The position numbers and the translations under genes were made by a program. This document shows, piece by piece, positions 8,753-18,094 of a stretch of 64,000 nucleotides of DNA. The notes beneath the pieces were generated by a model. That model did not search any database. It was not told where the DNA came from and saw nothing but the letters and a program-made list of their open reading frames with translations. Positions within the stretch are counted from its first letter, which is position 1; each line of letters opens with the position of its first letter. Source of the DNA: Pseudomonadota bacterium (GTDB taxonomy: Bacteria > Pseudomonadota > Gammaproteobacteria > Burkholderiales > Burkholderiaceae_B); the NCBI GenBank assembly GCA_023439305.1, contig JAEXOO010000016.1:1-64000 (forward strand), in the 5' to 3' direction.

Positions 8753-9646
8753 TTACAAGTCTATGCGCATCAGATCCGTCGCCAGGCGCAGTTCGCCCTT
8801 GTAGCTCTTGCGAATGTCGCGGGCGACTTCGTCCAGGCGCTCAGGCCCCATCAGATCCACCGGCAAGTGATTGCGGGCGGCGCGCTTGATGACGGGACTG
8901 GTGGAGTCGTAGTGGCCGAAGTGCGTGGCCACCAGGCTCTTGACGTTGGCGCGTCGGGCAATGTCGCCCAGTTGCAGCGGGCTGGTGTGCGCAAATGTGC
9001 CCACACCGGACTGCGCGCGATGCTCCAGGAAAGATTCCGGGAAGGTGCATTCATGAATCAGCAGATCGGCATCCTGGGCCAGGCGGATCATGGATTCGCA
9101 CGGGGCTGTGTCGCCGCTGAAGGCCACGACCTTGCCTTCGGCTTCCATGCGGATGCCGAAACAGTCGGTGATCTCGGTTGGAATGTGATCAACCACGTCG
9201 ATGTAGATTTTCACGTCTTCATCTTCATACATCAGACCGGGTTCGACCTCGAACACTTCGGGGCGCACTGCTTCGATATTCTTCTGACGGGCCGGATAGG
9301 CGGCGCGCGCCTGGATGTCCACGCGAAAGGCGCCATTCTCGAAGGAGTGATCCACAAAATCCTGCGTGCCCTTCGGGCCGAAAACCTTGAGCCGGCCTTC
9401 GCGATTGAAGACCCAGCTCGACAAGACGAAGAACGGCAGGCCGCAGACATGGTCGTAATGCAGGTGGCTCAAGAAAACCCAAGGCACGTCGGCCGGATTG
9501 ATGTTGGCCTTAACCATCTGGCGAGTGGAGCCTTCGCCGCAGTCAAACAGATAGTTCTTGCCGTTGTCCAGCGTCACCAGGATGGACGACTGGGCGCGAT
9601 CCGGATCAGGCAGTGCGGCGCCGGTGCCAAGCATGGTTATCTTCAC
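8753..9646 (-). CDS. Metallo-beta-lactamase fold hydrolase, RNase Z-like
   Basis: A 297-residue MBL-fold enzyme with the zinc motif SHLHYDHVCGLP (His-x-His-x-Asp-His near residues 60-65), an early LGTGAALP motif, GDTAP for the bridging Asp, a late LIHECTF, and ATHFGHY. This arrangement is seen in RNase Z/arylsulfatase-like subgroups often found in aromatic or lactone catabolic clusters. The physiological substrate is unknown. The start codon is GTG with GAGGAG 8 bases before it. It follows a 24-bp palindrome at 9712-9735, so it and the Bug gene may form a sub-operon. Confidence 0.8.
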   Translation of the reverse strand: MKITMLGTGAALPDPDRAQSSILVTLDNGKNYLFDCGEGSTRQMVKANINPADVPWVFLSHLHYDHVCGLPFFVLSSWVFNREGRLKVFGPKGTQDFVDHSFENGAFRVDIQARAAYPARQKNIEAVRPEVFEVEPGLMYEDEDVKIYIDVVDHIPTEITDCFGIRMEAEGKVVAFSGDTAPCESMIRLAQDADLLIHECTFPESFLEHRAQSGVGTFAHTSPLQLGDIARRANVKSLVATHFGHYDSTSPVIKRAARNHLPVDLMGPERLDEVARDIRKSYKGELRLATDLMRIDL

Positions 9647-9711
9647 GTAGAACTCCTCAAAACAGATAAAAGGTCCGGTGTCTGAAAACCGGCCCCATCA
9701 AGTTAAAGTCT

Positions 9712-9735
9712 TAAAGTTCTATTTTTAGAACTTTA
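9712..9735. promoter_or_regulatory. 24-bp palindromic operator candidate (site 1)
   Basis: The dyad has 10-base perfect arms: TAAAGTTCTA at 9712-9721 and TAGAACTTTA at 9726-9735, separated by TTTT. Another site with 21 of 24 identical bases lies at 18095-18118 before the SDR gene. Two copies at the two promoter regions of a locus that encodes a GntR regulator point to it as the binding site. This is inferred from position and symmetry. Confidence 0.6.
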
Positions 9736-9801
9736 TTGAAAATAGAATGTACACCAAGCGGGAAGAGCCGTTAACTTGGTGTTTCTACCTAGAAATCAGA
9801 A

Positions 9802-10578
9802 TCAGGCCGAGCGCAAGGCACCGTTGCTGGCCTGCGGCACCGGGGACAGTTCGTTCTCGATGCTCAGATACTTGGCTGGATAGAACACATGGGCCGCATA
9901 CACGACCTGATCGTGCTGGTTGCGGATAATGCGGATCACACGCACCACCGGCATGCCGATATCCATGTTCAGATGGCGCGCCAGGTCTGCGTCCGCAACA
10001 CGGACGGTCAGGGTCTGACGGATCGAATGGATCTGGTCGCGAGCCAGGCGGTTGAGCACCAGCAGCACGGGCTCGCGGCTCAGATCGGGCTGCAGAGTCT
10101 GGGCCAGCTCATCCAACACATAGACGGTATTGAGGCTGTAGGCCAGCCCGTCGGTATGGTTGACGCGGGTCGTCCACCAATATGTCCCCGGCAGGGATTC
10201 GCCGGTGATCTCCAGCGGCAGCGCGCCTTTGCCGCTGCCCAGCTCCACCATGACGGTGTGCAGGCGGTTCAAGTGTTCGATCAGCGAATCCCAATCAGTG
10301 GGCAGCATCAGCCAATGATCCTGCGCCACATCGCCGATGACGAACGTGCCTTTGCCGCGCGTGCGCTCGATCAGTCCCTCGTTTTCCAGCTCGTCCAGCG
10401 CGGCGCGCACCGTGGCGCGCGACACACCGTACTCTTCCATGAGTTCCTCCAGCGTGGGTATGCGCGTGCCCACGGACCATTCGCCCCGCTCCAGGCGCGC
10501 TCGCAAGGTGTATTTGACCTTGAGCGACAGGGGCAATCGGGACTGTTTGCGCAGGGAGGAACGTGTTGGATCGACCAT
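9802..10578 (-). CDS. GntR family transcriptional regulator, HutC/UTRA type
   Basis: A 258-residue repressor-type regulator. The N-terminal winged helix (about residues 20-85) has the GntR pattern YGVSRATVRAALDELENEGLIERTRG. The C-terminal UTRA effector domain (about 105-250) ends with a VYAAHVFYPAKYLSIE-like segment. It probably senses the substrate or an intermediate of the surrounding catabolic operon and acts at the palindromes at 9712 and 18095. It lies inside the operon between the FAD oxidoreductase and the MBL hydrolase. No good ribosome site precedes the annotated ATG. Confidence 0.88.
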   Translation of the reverse strand: MVDPTRSSLRKQSRLPLSLKVKYTLRARLERGEWSVGTRIPTLEELMEEYGVSRATVRAALDELENEGLIERTRGKGTFVIGDVAQDHWLMLPTDWDSLIEHLNRLHTVMVELGSGKGALPLEITGESLPGTYWWTTRVNHTDGLAYSLNTVYVLDELAQTLQPDLSREPVLLVLNRLARDQIHSIRQTLTVRVADADLARHLNMDIGMPVVRVIRIIRNQHDQVVYAAHVFYPAKYLSIENELSPVPQASNGALRSA

Positions 10579-10654
10579 AACAGGAGAGCGTCTGGTAATT
10601 TTTGTTTATGAAGCCACATCATAGCCTGCCGCATCGCCTGCCGGACACGCCTGT

Positions 10655-11767
10655 TCAGCCAGAGGTCAACTGATTGTGCACATAGGAGGCCGTCGCCAGG
10701 CAGGAGGTCAGACCCGGCGTTTCCACCGCCATCAGATGCACCAGGTTGGCGATGCCATGTTCAGCCGGTCCCTGAATGCACCAATCCGTCGGCGTCTGCC
10801 CCGGCCCGGTGGTGCGCGGTCGTATGCCGGCATAGCCGATCTGCAGGCGCTCTCGTTCGAGCCCGGGCCAATAGCGCGTGATATTGTCCATAAAACCCTG
10901 CACTCGATCCGGATCCAGCGAATAGTCCCGCCCCTGCACCCATTCCAGATCCGGGCCGAAACGCCCCTGCCCGGCCAGATCCAGCGTAAAAGCGCCGCCG
11001 CGCCAGAGCGTATCGCCCACCGGCATGATCAGATGCCGGAATGGCGTCTTGCCCTGATAGCTGAAAAAACAGCCCTTGGCGAAGTAGATAGGCGGCACCC
11101 GTTCCTGCGGATAGCCCGGCATGGTTTTCGCCAAAGGCTGCGCCCCAAGGCCGGCCGCGTTGACCAGAACATCGCAGCCCAGAACCATGGACTGACCGCC
11201 GCTTTCGCACTCCAGCACAAAGCGGCCGTCCTCCTCCAGCGCCAGTGAACGCACCCGCGTATCCAACGCCAGCGCCGCGCCATGATCCTCTGCTTCCCCG
11301 AGCAGGGACAACATCAGCGCATGGGAATCCACAATGCCCGACTGTGGCGAATACAACGCTCCCCGGCATTGCAGCAAGGGTTCCAGCCCGGCTACCTGAT
11401 CCGCGTCCAGCCACTGCAGCTCCGGCATGCCAAGATCGTGCCCATGGACCAACAAGCGCGCCAGAGCCTGTTGCTCGGCCTCGTCCAGCGCCGGCAACAG
11501 TTTGCCGGGCCGAGCATAGGGCACCTGCCGCTGCTCGCAATACGTCACCAGTCGCTCGCGCCCCTCCAAACACAAGCGCTCTTTCAGCGAACCCGGCGGG
11601 TACAGGAAACCGGCATGTATCACCTCGTTGTTGCGCGAACTGGTTTCTTCGCCGATACGGCTGTTGCCTTCAATAATCACCACTTCCTTGCCCGCCATGG
11701 CCAGTTCGCGGGCGATCGCCAGCCCCACCACGCCCGCCCCGATGACCACGCATTCCACCTTGTCCAT
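10655..11767 (-). CDS. FAD-dependent oxidoreductase, L-2-hydroxyglutarate oxidase-like (DAO family)
   Basis: A 370-residue flavoenzyme. It has an N-terminal FAD Rossmann motif (VIGAGVVGLAIAREL, residues 8-22), SSRNNEVIHAGFLYPPGS typical of LhgO/L2HGDH-type dehydrogenases, and a C-terminal YAGIRPRTTGPG block. Family members oxidise L-2-hydroxy acids to 2-keto acids, passing electrons to oxygen or quinone. In this operon it may oxidise a hydroxy-acid product of ring cleavage. The start has AAGGAG. It follows the flavin monooxygenase by 9 bases, so the two are probably co-expressed. Confidence 0.82.
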   Translation of the reverse strand: MDKVECVVIGAGVVGLAIARELAMAGKEVVIIEGNSRIGEETSSRNNEVIHAGFLYPPGSLKERLCLEGRERLVTYCEQRQVPYARPGKLLPALDEAEQQALARLLVHGHDLGMPELQWLDADQVAGLEPLLQCRGALYSPQSGIVDSHALMLSLLGEAEDHGAALALDTRVRSLALEEDGRFVLECESGGQSMVLGCDVLVNAAGLGAQPLAKTMPGYPQERVPPIYFAKGCFFSYQGKTPFRHLIMPVGDTLWRGGAFTLDLAGQGRFGPDLEWVQGRDYSLDPDRVQGFMDNITRYWPGLERERLQIGYAGIRPRTTGPGQTPTDWCIQGPAEHGIANLVHLMAVETPGLTSCLATASYVHNQLTSG

Positions 11768-11776
11768 GCCTGCTCC

Positions 11777-13618
11777 TTACATCGTTTGCACGGTCTCGCT
11801 CGCCATGCGGCGATCCGGACCCGAGGCTGGGGAGACGGTCCCCGCCGTTTTCAACACCTGGTCGAACACCGAAGACAGCGCCGCCCGCGCATCATCACAG
11901 CCCTGACGAGCAGTCCAGGCGACAAAGCGATCGGGACGCAGCAGCACAGCGCCATCCGGAGCCACATCGCGCTGACGCAGCCAGACGCCGCGCGTATCCA
12001 GGTAGTCGCCCGAATTCAGGCCCACCCTGAACACCTTCAAAGGCAGCCCGCGCTTGGCGGCAAGGTCCTGAGCGGCTCGCCCCCAAGACTCGCCCTGCTC
12101 GTCGATCAGCAGCACGAAGTGGCCATCTTGCACCAGCGCTCCTACCGCATGACGCTGATCCAGCCTGTCCAGCCAGGCATGCGGTACGGGGTGCCCGGCA
12201 CGGGTCTGGGGCTGATAGATCAGCACCGGGTCCAGTTCCGACAGCGCCGGCTGCGGATCGGGCGCCAGCGCTCCTTGCGCATAGGTGTAGCCCAACTCGG
12301 CATTCAGATGGCGAAAGCCGATGCGCTGGCGCGCCACCGCCTGGCTGACGGCCAGCCGCAGCGCTTCAGTGTCTGGGCTGTCGTCCCACAGCCGCTTGAG
12401 CCTGTCCCAGTTCTGCTGCGCACTGTCCGTGCCGTCCAGACCCAAGGCCTGGTCAATCAGAAAGTGATGTGCCGCGTTGGCCAGGGCCAGCTCCACATGA
12501 CGCTGAGCAACCGGGCGGCGCTCCTGTTCATAGGTCTCCAGCAGGTTCAGCGGCGCGACGCCCTGCAGCACCAGCCTTAGCTTCCAGCACAGGTTATAGG
12601 CATCCTGCACGCCGCCGTTCAAACCCAGGCCTCCCGTGGGCGGGTGCTGGCGGCAGGAGTCGCCCAGCAGCCAGACCCGTCCCTTGCCATAGCGGTCCGC
12701 CAGAAAGCCGCCCATGCGCCATTCGCTGATGTGGATGATGCGTGGATCGAAGCCCTCGATGCCGAACACGTCTTTCATGCGCTGCAGCACATGCGCAGGG
12801 TCCATGGGTTCGGTATCGCTCAGGGTGTAGCGGGCGTGATAGACCCATTCCTCGGAATACTTGCCCCATTGCGTCGGCCCTTCGGGCATCAGCACGCCGC
12901 TGGCCCAGGAACCGCCGAAATCGGGATTGATCAGAAAGCGCGTCTGCACGTCCGGGCCGTCTGACCAGGGACTGAGGTCGGCGGCGAAATGAACCGAAGA
13001 CATGCGCATCTGCGGCCCCTGGCTGCGCAATTCGATGCCCATCTGCCGGCCGATAGTCTTGCCGCCATCGGCCCCCAGCAGGAATCGGCTACGCACCTCG
13101 AAGATCTCGCCATTTTCCCGGTTGCGCACGCGCGCCAGCACATAGTCGGCGTCCTGCTCGAAGTCCAGCAACTCGTGAAAGTAGCGCAGGCGACCTGGCG
13201 ACAGGCGCTCGGCGTGCTCTTTCAGGATGGGCTCCAGGTACATCTGCGGGTAATTGGCATGCCGGCAGGGGCTGGCGGCCATATAGTCCGGGTCCGTCCA
13301 GCCGCAGCCCCAAGCCTCTACCTTACCGATCTCCCGGCCATGCCAGGCGCTGCGGCCATTCTTCAGGCCCGCATACCAGCCGGCGTACTTCATCTGTTCC
13401 CGCGGAGTGGATACCTCGTAGATGGCCTGGGCGATACCCAGCTCCTCAAAGATTTCCATCGTGCGCTGATTGATGATGTGCGCCTTCGGATGGGGCGAGG
13501 TGCCGGGGTAATACGTCACCAGCAAGGAGTCCACGCCCAGCCGGCTCAGTATCATCGAGCAGGCCAGCCCCGTCACTCCGCCGCCCACGATCAGCACCGG
13601 AACGTCGATTCGCTCCAT
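11777..13618 (-). CDS. FAD-dependent aromatic hydroxylase (TfdB/MhpA/phenol monooxygenase family)
   Basis: A 613-residue class A flavoprotein monooxygenase. It has the N-terminal GxGxxG motif (VLIVGGGVTGLACSM, residues 8-22), a central LLGADGG motif, and the second FAD motif GRVWLLGDSCRQHPPTGGLG near residues 310-330. The C-terminal ~140 residues form the thioredoxin-like domain found in phenol hydroxylase and RdmE-type enzymes. The expected reaction is NAD(P)H- and O2-dependent ring hydroxylation of a phenolic or aromatic acid. It has AGGAG before ATG and lies between the binding protein of an ABC importer and an FAD oxidase. Confidence 0.9.
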   Translation of the reverse strand: MERIDVPVLIVGGGVTGLACSMILSRLGVDSLLVTYYPGTSPHPKAHIINQRTMEIFEELGIAQAIYEVSTPREQMKYAGWYAGLKNGRSAWHGREIGKVEAWGCGWTDPDYMAASPCRHANYPQMYLEPILKEHAERLSPGRLRYFHELLDFEQDADYVLARVRNRENGEIFEVRSRFLLGADGGKTIGRQMGIELRSQGPQMRMSSVHFAADLSPWSDGPDVQTRFLINPDFGGSWASGVLMPEGPTQWGKYSEEWVYHARYTLSDTEPMDPAHVLQRMKDVFGIEGFDPRIIHISEWRMGGFLADRYGKGRVWLLGDSCRQHPPTGGLGLNGGVQDAYNLCWKLRLVLQGVAPLNLLETYEQERRPVAQRHVELALANAAHHFLIDQALGLDGTDSAQQNWDRLKRLWDDSPDTEALRLAVSQAVARQRIGFRHLNAELGYTYAQGALAPDPQPALSELDPVLIYQPQTRAGHPVPHAWLDRLDQRHAVGALVQDGHFVLLIDEQGESWGRAAQDLAAKRGLPLKVFRVGLNSGDYLDTRGVWLRQRDVAPDGAVLLRPDRFVAWTARQGCDDARAALSSVFDQVLKTAGTVSPASGPDRRMASETVQTM

Positions 13619-13653
13619 AGTCTTCTCCTCATGTTCTTATGATCGGTTCGGCA

Positions 13654-14655
13654 TCAGTCGCCTGTGCCGGGCATGATCATGGGGGCCAATTCCACCGGCT
13701 TCTTCAACTCGCCGGTGCCCAGCATGATGTCTTGTGTCTCCTTCAAGGCCTGGGCATTGGTCGTCACCGAAAAATAGTCCGGCACCCGCTGCGCAACGGC
13801 GGCGAAGAAAGCATCCGGCTGCGTGCCGGCGGGCGCTTCGTAAACCGCTTTCAAGGTGTCGGTCAGCTCCTGCAGATGGGCCGGATCGCGCAGCCACGCA
13901 TCTATTTCACGGTGCGCGCTCTGAATCTGGGCGATCTGCTCCGGATGGCTTTCAAGATATTTGTGCGTGGTCCACCAGGCCTGCGCCATCTGGCCCGTGC
14001 TGCGCGCCCATTCCGGGCAGTCCTGGCGAGCGCAATCGAGCAGCACGCGCCCCAGTCCCAACTGTTTGACCGCGATGCCGGTCGCGAACACCTCGGTGAC
14101 GGCATCCATCTGCCCTGTCATCAGGCCCGCTGTGGACTGGCCTCCATTGCTGACCGCCGTGTAGCGTATGTCGCCCTCGGCCAGACCCGCATCGCGCGCA
14201 ATCAGGCTGATATAGCGATGCGCCGCCGACCCCAGGCCATAGACTCCCAGCGTCTTGCCTTTCATGGCCGCCATGACCTCGCGATAGCCCGCCCCTTCCG
14301 GCACGTCCACTTGCTTGCGGCCCACCAGCCGCATCACCGGTTCTTTGGCATTGCCGGTCACGGCCACGGGATCAAACCCGCGCGCCTTGAACAGCAGCAT
14401 ATTGTCCGGCGTGGTCATGACCAGATCCACGCTGCCGCTGGCCAGCGCCGCATTGGCCTGCGGCCCGGTACTGATATTGACCAGCTCCACATCCAGACCC
14501 TGCTTTTGATAAAAACCCTTGTTCACGCCCAGGTAGGCATACAGGCTGGTGATGTTTCCCGGGTAGACCTGAATGCGTACTGTCTCGGCCTGCGCCTGAG
14601 CGCTCAAACCAGCCGCCAGCACGGCAGCGGCGGCTATGCGAAATACTGTCTTCAT
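13654..14655 (-). CDS. ABC transporter substrate-binding protein, NMT1/THI5-like (SsuA/TauA type)
   Basis: A 333-residue periplasmic protein with a signal peptide (KTVFRIAAAAVLAAGLSAQAQA). It has family features early on (GVNKGFYQKQGLDVELVNI) and a TTPDNMLLFKARG segment. The start was set at the ATG at 14655 because GAGG precedes it and the signal peptide begins there. A GTG 27 bases upstream would overlap the permease gene. It pairs with the two genes upstream to form an SsuABC/TauABC-type importer. In this context the ligand is likely an aromatic acid rather than a sulfonate. Confidence 0.88.
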   Translation of the reverse strand: MKTVFRIAAAAVLAAGLSAQAQAETVRIQVYPGNITSLYAYLGVNKGFYQKQGLDVELVNISTGPQANAALASGSVDLVMTTPDNMLLFKARGFDPVAVTGNAKEPVMRLVGRKQVDVPEGAGYREVMAAMKGKTLGVYGLGSAAHRYISLIARDAGLAEGDIRYTAVSNGGQSTAGLMTGQMDAVTEVFATGIAVKQLGLGRVLLDCARQDCPEWARSTGQMAQAWWTTHKYLESHPEQIAQIQSAHREIDAWLRDPAHLQELTDTLKAVYEAPAGTQPDAFFAAVAQRVPDYFSVTTNAQALKETQDIMLGTGELKKPVELAPMIMPGTGD

Positions 14656-14678
14656 GTATTGCCTCGTCTTGGAAAGAG

Positions 14679-15530
14679 TCACTGCCAGCGCAGCAGATAC
14701 GATTCGATCTTGCGCAGCGCCTCGACCGCCAGGGTGGCGATCAGGCCCAATACGAACAGCAGGCCGAACACGGCGTCGGTGCGCAGCACGCCGGAGTAAT
14801 ACGCGATCTGCTGGCCCAGGCCCTGGTTCGAGCCGATCATCTCGCCCACCACCACGGCCAGAAAGCCGTAGATCAGCGACAGGCGCAGCGCGGCGAAAAT
14901 ACTGGGCAGCGCATTGGGCACGACCAGCTTGGTGAAGTACTGCAGGCGCGACGCGCCTAACTGGCGGGTCAGCACATTCAGGTCGGGGTCAATGCTGCCC
15001 AGGCCGGTCAGCGCGCCGTTCAGCACAATGAAAAAGCACAGGCTGAACGCCAGCACGATCTTGGACAGCATGCCCAGTCCGAAGAAAGCGATGAACAAGG
15101 GCGCAAACGCCACGCGCGGCAAGCTGTTCAGAAAGCTCAGGATGGGATCGAGCACTTCGCGCAACATCCGGCTCTGCACCAGCACGAAAGCGCACAGCAC
15201 GCCGGCCACGCCCGCGGCGGCAAAGCCCCACAAGGTCTCCTCCACCGTGATGGACACATCCGTCCAGAACCCGGCCGTCTGCACGTGGCCGGTCAAGAAT
15301 GCCGTGATTTCGGACGGGCTGCTAATAAAAAAGGAACTGACCAGGCCGCTGCGCGACACCCACTCCCACAGGCCGAGCAAGGCGGCGATCACAGCGATGC
15401 GCCAGGCCCAGATCGACAACACCTCGTTGCGACGGCCGCGCGCCTGGCGCCGGCTTTCCTGTTCCAGCCACTGCTGCTTATCTACCTGGCTCACGGCTTT
15501 CAGCTCCAGCGTATCAATGCGCGTATTCAT
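14679..15530 (-). CDS. ABC transporter permease, SsuC/TauC-like
   Basis: A 283-residue inner-membrane permease with about six membrane segments and the EAA loop characteristic of BPD_transp_1 permeases (RQLGASRLQYFTKLVVPNALPSIFAAL near residues 186-212). It has a longer basic cytoplasmic N terminus (~40 residues) than usual. The gene overlaps the ATPase gene by 17 bases. Confidence 0.9.
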   Translation of the reverse strand: MNTRIDTLELKAVSQVDKQQWLEQESRRQARGRRNEVLSIWAWRIAVIAALLGLWEWVSRSGLVSSFFISSPSEITAFLTGHVQTAGFWTDVSITVEETLWGFAAAGVAGVLCAFVLVQSRMLREVLDPILSFLNSLPRVAFAPLFIAFFGLGMLSKIVLAFSLCFFIVLNGALTGLGSIDPDLNVLTRQLGASRLQYFTKLVVPNALPSIFAALRLSLIYGFLAVVVGEMIGSNQGLGQQIAYYSGVLRTDAVFGLLFVLGLIATLAVEALRKIESYLLRWQ

Positions 15531-16299
15531 GATTCATCAGGCTCCAGATGTGTCGGTACAGATCGTGGTATTGCTGGCTGCCCTGCAGCTCGGACAAGGC
15601 CCGCGGTCGCTCCAGCGGAATAGGCACATCGGCCACGATGCGTCCCGGATTGGGACACATCACCACCACCCGGTCAGCCAGCGAGATGGCCTCATGCAAG
15701 TCGTGGGTGACGAACATCACGGTACGGCGATCCTTCTCCCACAGCGACAGCAGCAGCTCGCCCAGCTGAATCTTCAAATGAATGTCCAGCGCCCCATAGG
15801 GCTCGTCCATCAACAGGATTTCCGAGCTCAGCGCAAACGTGCGGGCCAGCGCCACGCGCTGACGCATGCCATGCGACAGCTGCGAGCGGTAGGCGTTTTC
15901 ATATCGCCCCAGCCCGACGGCCGACAACAGCTCCCGCGCCCGCTCGGTACGTTGGGCGCGAGGAACCTTGCGGATTTCCAGGCCATACTCCACGTTCTTC
16001 AAGGCAGTCCGCCAGGGCAGCATGGCGTCCCGCGCCAGCATGTACGCCACATCGGGCCGGCCAGCGGCGGGCGGACGGCCATTGATGCGGGTAACGCCGG
16101 CCTGGGGCTTGATCAAGCCAGCCGCAATATTCAACAAGGTGGTCTTGCCACAACCCGACGGCCCGACCAGGGCGATGAACTGAGCGGGCTGTATCTGCAA
16201 GGAGACGCCCCCCAGCGCCTCGACCACGCGACTGCCCTCTTTGTCTTGCAGCATGAAATACTGCTGGACTGCATCAAACGCAATGGATGCTTCCTGCAT
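15514..16299 (-). CDS. ABC transporter ATP-binding protein, SsuB/TauB-like
   Basis: A 261-residue ATPase with Walker A VGPSGCGKTTLLNIAAGL, a QLSHGMRQRVALAR signature (His in place of the usual Gly in LSGG), Walker B ILLMDEPYGALD and an H-loop VTHDLHEA. The start at 16299 has AAGGAG directly before it. A longer open frame reaches further upstream but has no ribosome site. It energises the importer encoded by this operon. Confidence 0.9.
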   Translation of the reverse strand: MQEASIAFDAVQQYFMLQDKEGSRVVEALGGVSLQIQPAQFIALVGPSGCGKTTLLNIAAGLIKPQAGVTRINGRPPAAGRPDVAYMLARDAMLPWRTALKNVEYGLEIRKVPRAQRTERARELLSAVGLGRYENAYRSQLSHGMRQRVALARTFALSSEILLMDEPYGALDIHLKIQLGELLLSLWEKDRRTVMFVTHDLHEAISLADRVVVMCPNPGRIVADVPIPLERPRALSELQGSQQYHDLYRHIWSLMNHEYAH

Positions 16300-16346
16300 A
16301 CGGACTCCTTGGCCGCCTTCCCGGCGCCCTGTCTGAAAAGATTCGA

Positions 16347-17066
16347 TCAAAGACCCGGCTGCAGATGGGTCTGGAGAAACTGCTCGGAGCATTGATTGGC
16401 CAGGGCCGCCGAATCAGCGTGATAATGCTGGCCGCGCGGCAGGGCGAAGGCATGATTGGCCTGCGGATAGACCTGAAACTGAACCAGCGGCTGACCGGCG
16501 AGTGCCCCCATGATGCGTTCACGCAATTCGGGGCCGACCAGGAAATCCTGGCCCGCCATGTGCATCAGCACCGGCGCGCGTATGCCCTTGGCATCCTCCA
16601 GGTAATCTTCCAGATGCACGCCGTAATAACCGACGGCGCAGTCCACATCGGTGTGGCAAGCCATCAGATAGGCCAGCCGCCCGCCCAGACAAAAACCCAG
16701 CGCCCCCGCCTTGCCGGTACATTGCGGCAAGTCCCGCAGGTAGACCAGCGCATCGTCCAGATCACGCAGACCTGCCTGATCGTCGTAGGCCTGCTCCAAG
16801 GCCAGCGCACTCTGGAATTCCTGCGGCGTGGTCTGCGCGGGGTCATCGGCCATACGCACATCGGGCTGCTGGCGCCAGAACAGATCGGGCACCAGCACGA
16901 CATAACCCAACGACGCGTAATGATCAGCCAGATCGCGCATCACCTGATTGACGCCAAAGATGTACTGCAACAGGACGAGCCCGGGGCCTTGGCCGGCGGG
17001 CGGCAGGGCCAGGTAGGCGGAAAACTGACCGGCGTCCCGCGAGGGCACGTGGACGGTTCTGGACAT
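16347..17066 (-). CDS. Dienelactone hydrolase family protein
   Basis: A 239-residue alpha/beta hydrolase with the DLH nucleophile motif GFCLGGRLAYL (Cys as nucleophile), a later Asp (MAGQDFLVGPE) and catalytic His (YPQANHAFALP), the Cys-Asp-His triad of carboxymethylenebutenolidase. Such enzymes open the lactone formed after intradiol ring cleavage. No ring-cleaving dioxygenase is present in this operon, so a different ester or lactone may be the target. The start at 17066 is chosen for its AGGAG; the upstream extension is not conserved-looking. Confidence 0.88.
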   Translation of the reverse strand: MSRTVHVPSRDAGQFSAYLALPPAGQGPGLVLLQYIFGVNQVMRDLADHYASLGYVVLVPDLFWRQQPDVRMADDPAQTTPQEFQSALALEQAYDDQAGLRDLDDALVYLRDLPQCTGKAGALGFCLGGRLAYLMACHTDVDCAVGYYGVHLEDYLEDAKGIRAPVLMHMAGQDFLVGPELRERIMGALAGQPLVQFQVYPQANHAFALPRGQHYHADSAALANQCSEQFLQTHLQPGL

Positions 17067-17158
17067 GACAACACTCCTGAAAGACAAGTTGCCGGCGCCT
17101 GCGAACGACAGGCGCAGCAGGCTAGGACGATGGCAATGAAAAAAAGCGTGACCGGTGC

Positions 17159-18007
17159 TCAGGACAAGTGCCCGCGCTCTTTCATCACGATGGGTTTGAC
17201 CAGTTGTGGCCAAGCGGCGGGCTCGGTGCGCACGGACACGTTGTCGGCGTCATGCGGATCCCAACCGGCGGCAGTAAAGCGCTGGGCCGACAAGCCGTCG
17301 GCAGCCGAGCTGAGCAGCCACAGCACCAGGGCATTCATGACATCCGGGCGCAGCAGGGTCTCGCGCGCCACGCCGATGTCGGAAGGCACCTGGGCCGTAT
17401 CGACCGGGCCTCCCGGAATGATGGTGTTGACCGTCACACCGCTGCCTTCCAGTTCGCGCGCCATGCCGCAGGTCATCGATTCCAGCGCGGCCTTGGACGG
17501 TCCGTACGAACCAAAGCCCGGCCGCAGCATGGTTTCCCAGGTTGTGGACACATTGATGATGCGGCCCCATCCCTGACGCAGCATGGCGGGAATGACTGCG
17601 CGCGCAAATACAAATGGGGCAATTGCATTGACGTCGATGATGCGGCGCCACTTGTCGGCGGGAATGTCCCAGCTGTTCAACGGGCGGGAAATGAAATCCT
17701 GACGTACGATCTGCGCCCCGGTGCCGGCATTGTTGATCAAGACATCCAGGCGTCCGAACTGTGCCAGCGCATCGGCCAGCACCCGCTCCACTTGGGCGTC
17801 GTCGGTGATGTCCAGCACGGCCAGGGTCACGGCCGCACCGGTCGGCTCCAGCTCCTGACGCACTCGCTCCAGCCCGGCCGCATCCCGATCGCACAACAGC
17901 AGCGAAGCGCCCGCCTGGGCCAGAGCCCGCGCCATGGCAGCCCCCAAGCCGTTGCCCGCTCCGGTCAGCACGACCACCCTGCCGTCCAGCTCCTTGCTCT
18001 TATCCAT
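17159..18007 (-). CDS. SDR family oxidoreductase
   Basis: A 282-residue short-chain dehydrogenase with the cofactor motif TGAGNGLGAAMA, NNAG, the active-site Ser (NVSTTW) and YGPSK (Tyr-x3-Lys). It would catalyse NAD(P)-linked alcohol/ketone interconversion. It is the first gene of the ~10-kb operon, starting about 300 bases from the divergent BTAD regulator. An operator-like palindrome lies 88-111 bases upstream of its ATG. An earlier in-frame ATG (18064) exists, but residue 20 begins the normal family N terminus. Confidence 0.87.
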   Translation of the reverse strand: MDKSKELDGRVVVLTGAGNGLGAAMARALAQAGASLLLCDRDAAGLERVRQELEPTGAAVTLAVLDITDDAQVERVLADALAQFGRLDVLINNAGTGAQIVRQDFISRPLNSWDIPADKWRRIIDVNAIAPFVFARAVIPAMLRQGWGRIINVSTTWETMLRPGFGSYGPSKAALESMTCGMARELEGSGVTVNTIIPGGPVDTAQVPSDIGVARETLLRPDVMNALVLWLLSSAADGLSAQRFTAAGWDPHDADNVSVRTEPAAWPQLVKPIVMKERGHLS

Positions 18008-18094
18008 GATGTGCCCTTGCAGACGATGCCTCTGTTCGGTTCTGTGCCTCATGCCCGAACACATGCTCGACCTGCTGTTTCTGTTTAATAATTC

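Noticed and set aside
16347..17213. Longer N-terminal extension of the dienelactone hydrolase (start at 17213)
   Set aside because: The ATG at 17066 has an AGGAG at proper spacing and begins the family sequence. The extension has no family-like content.
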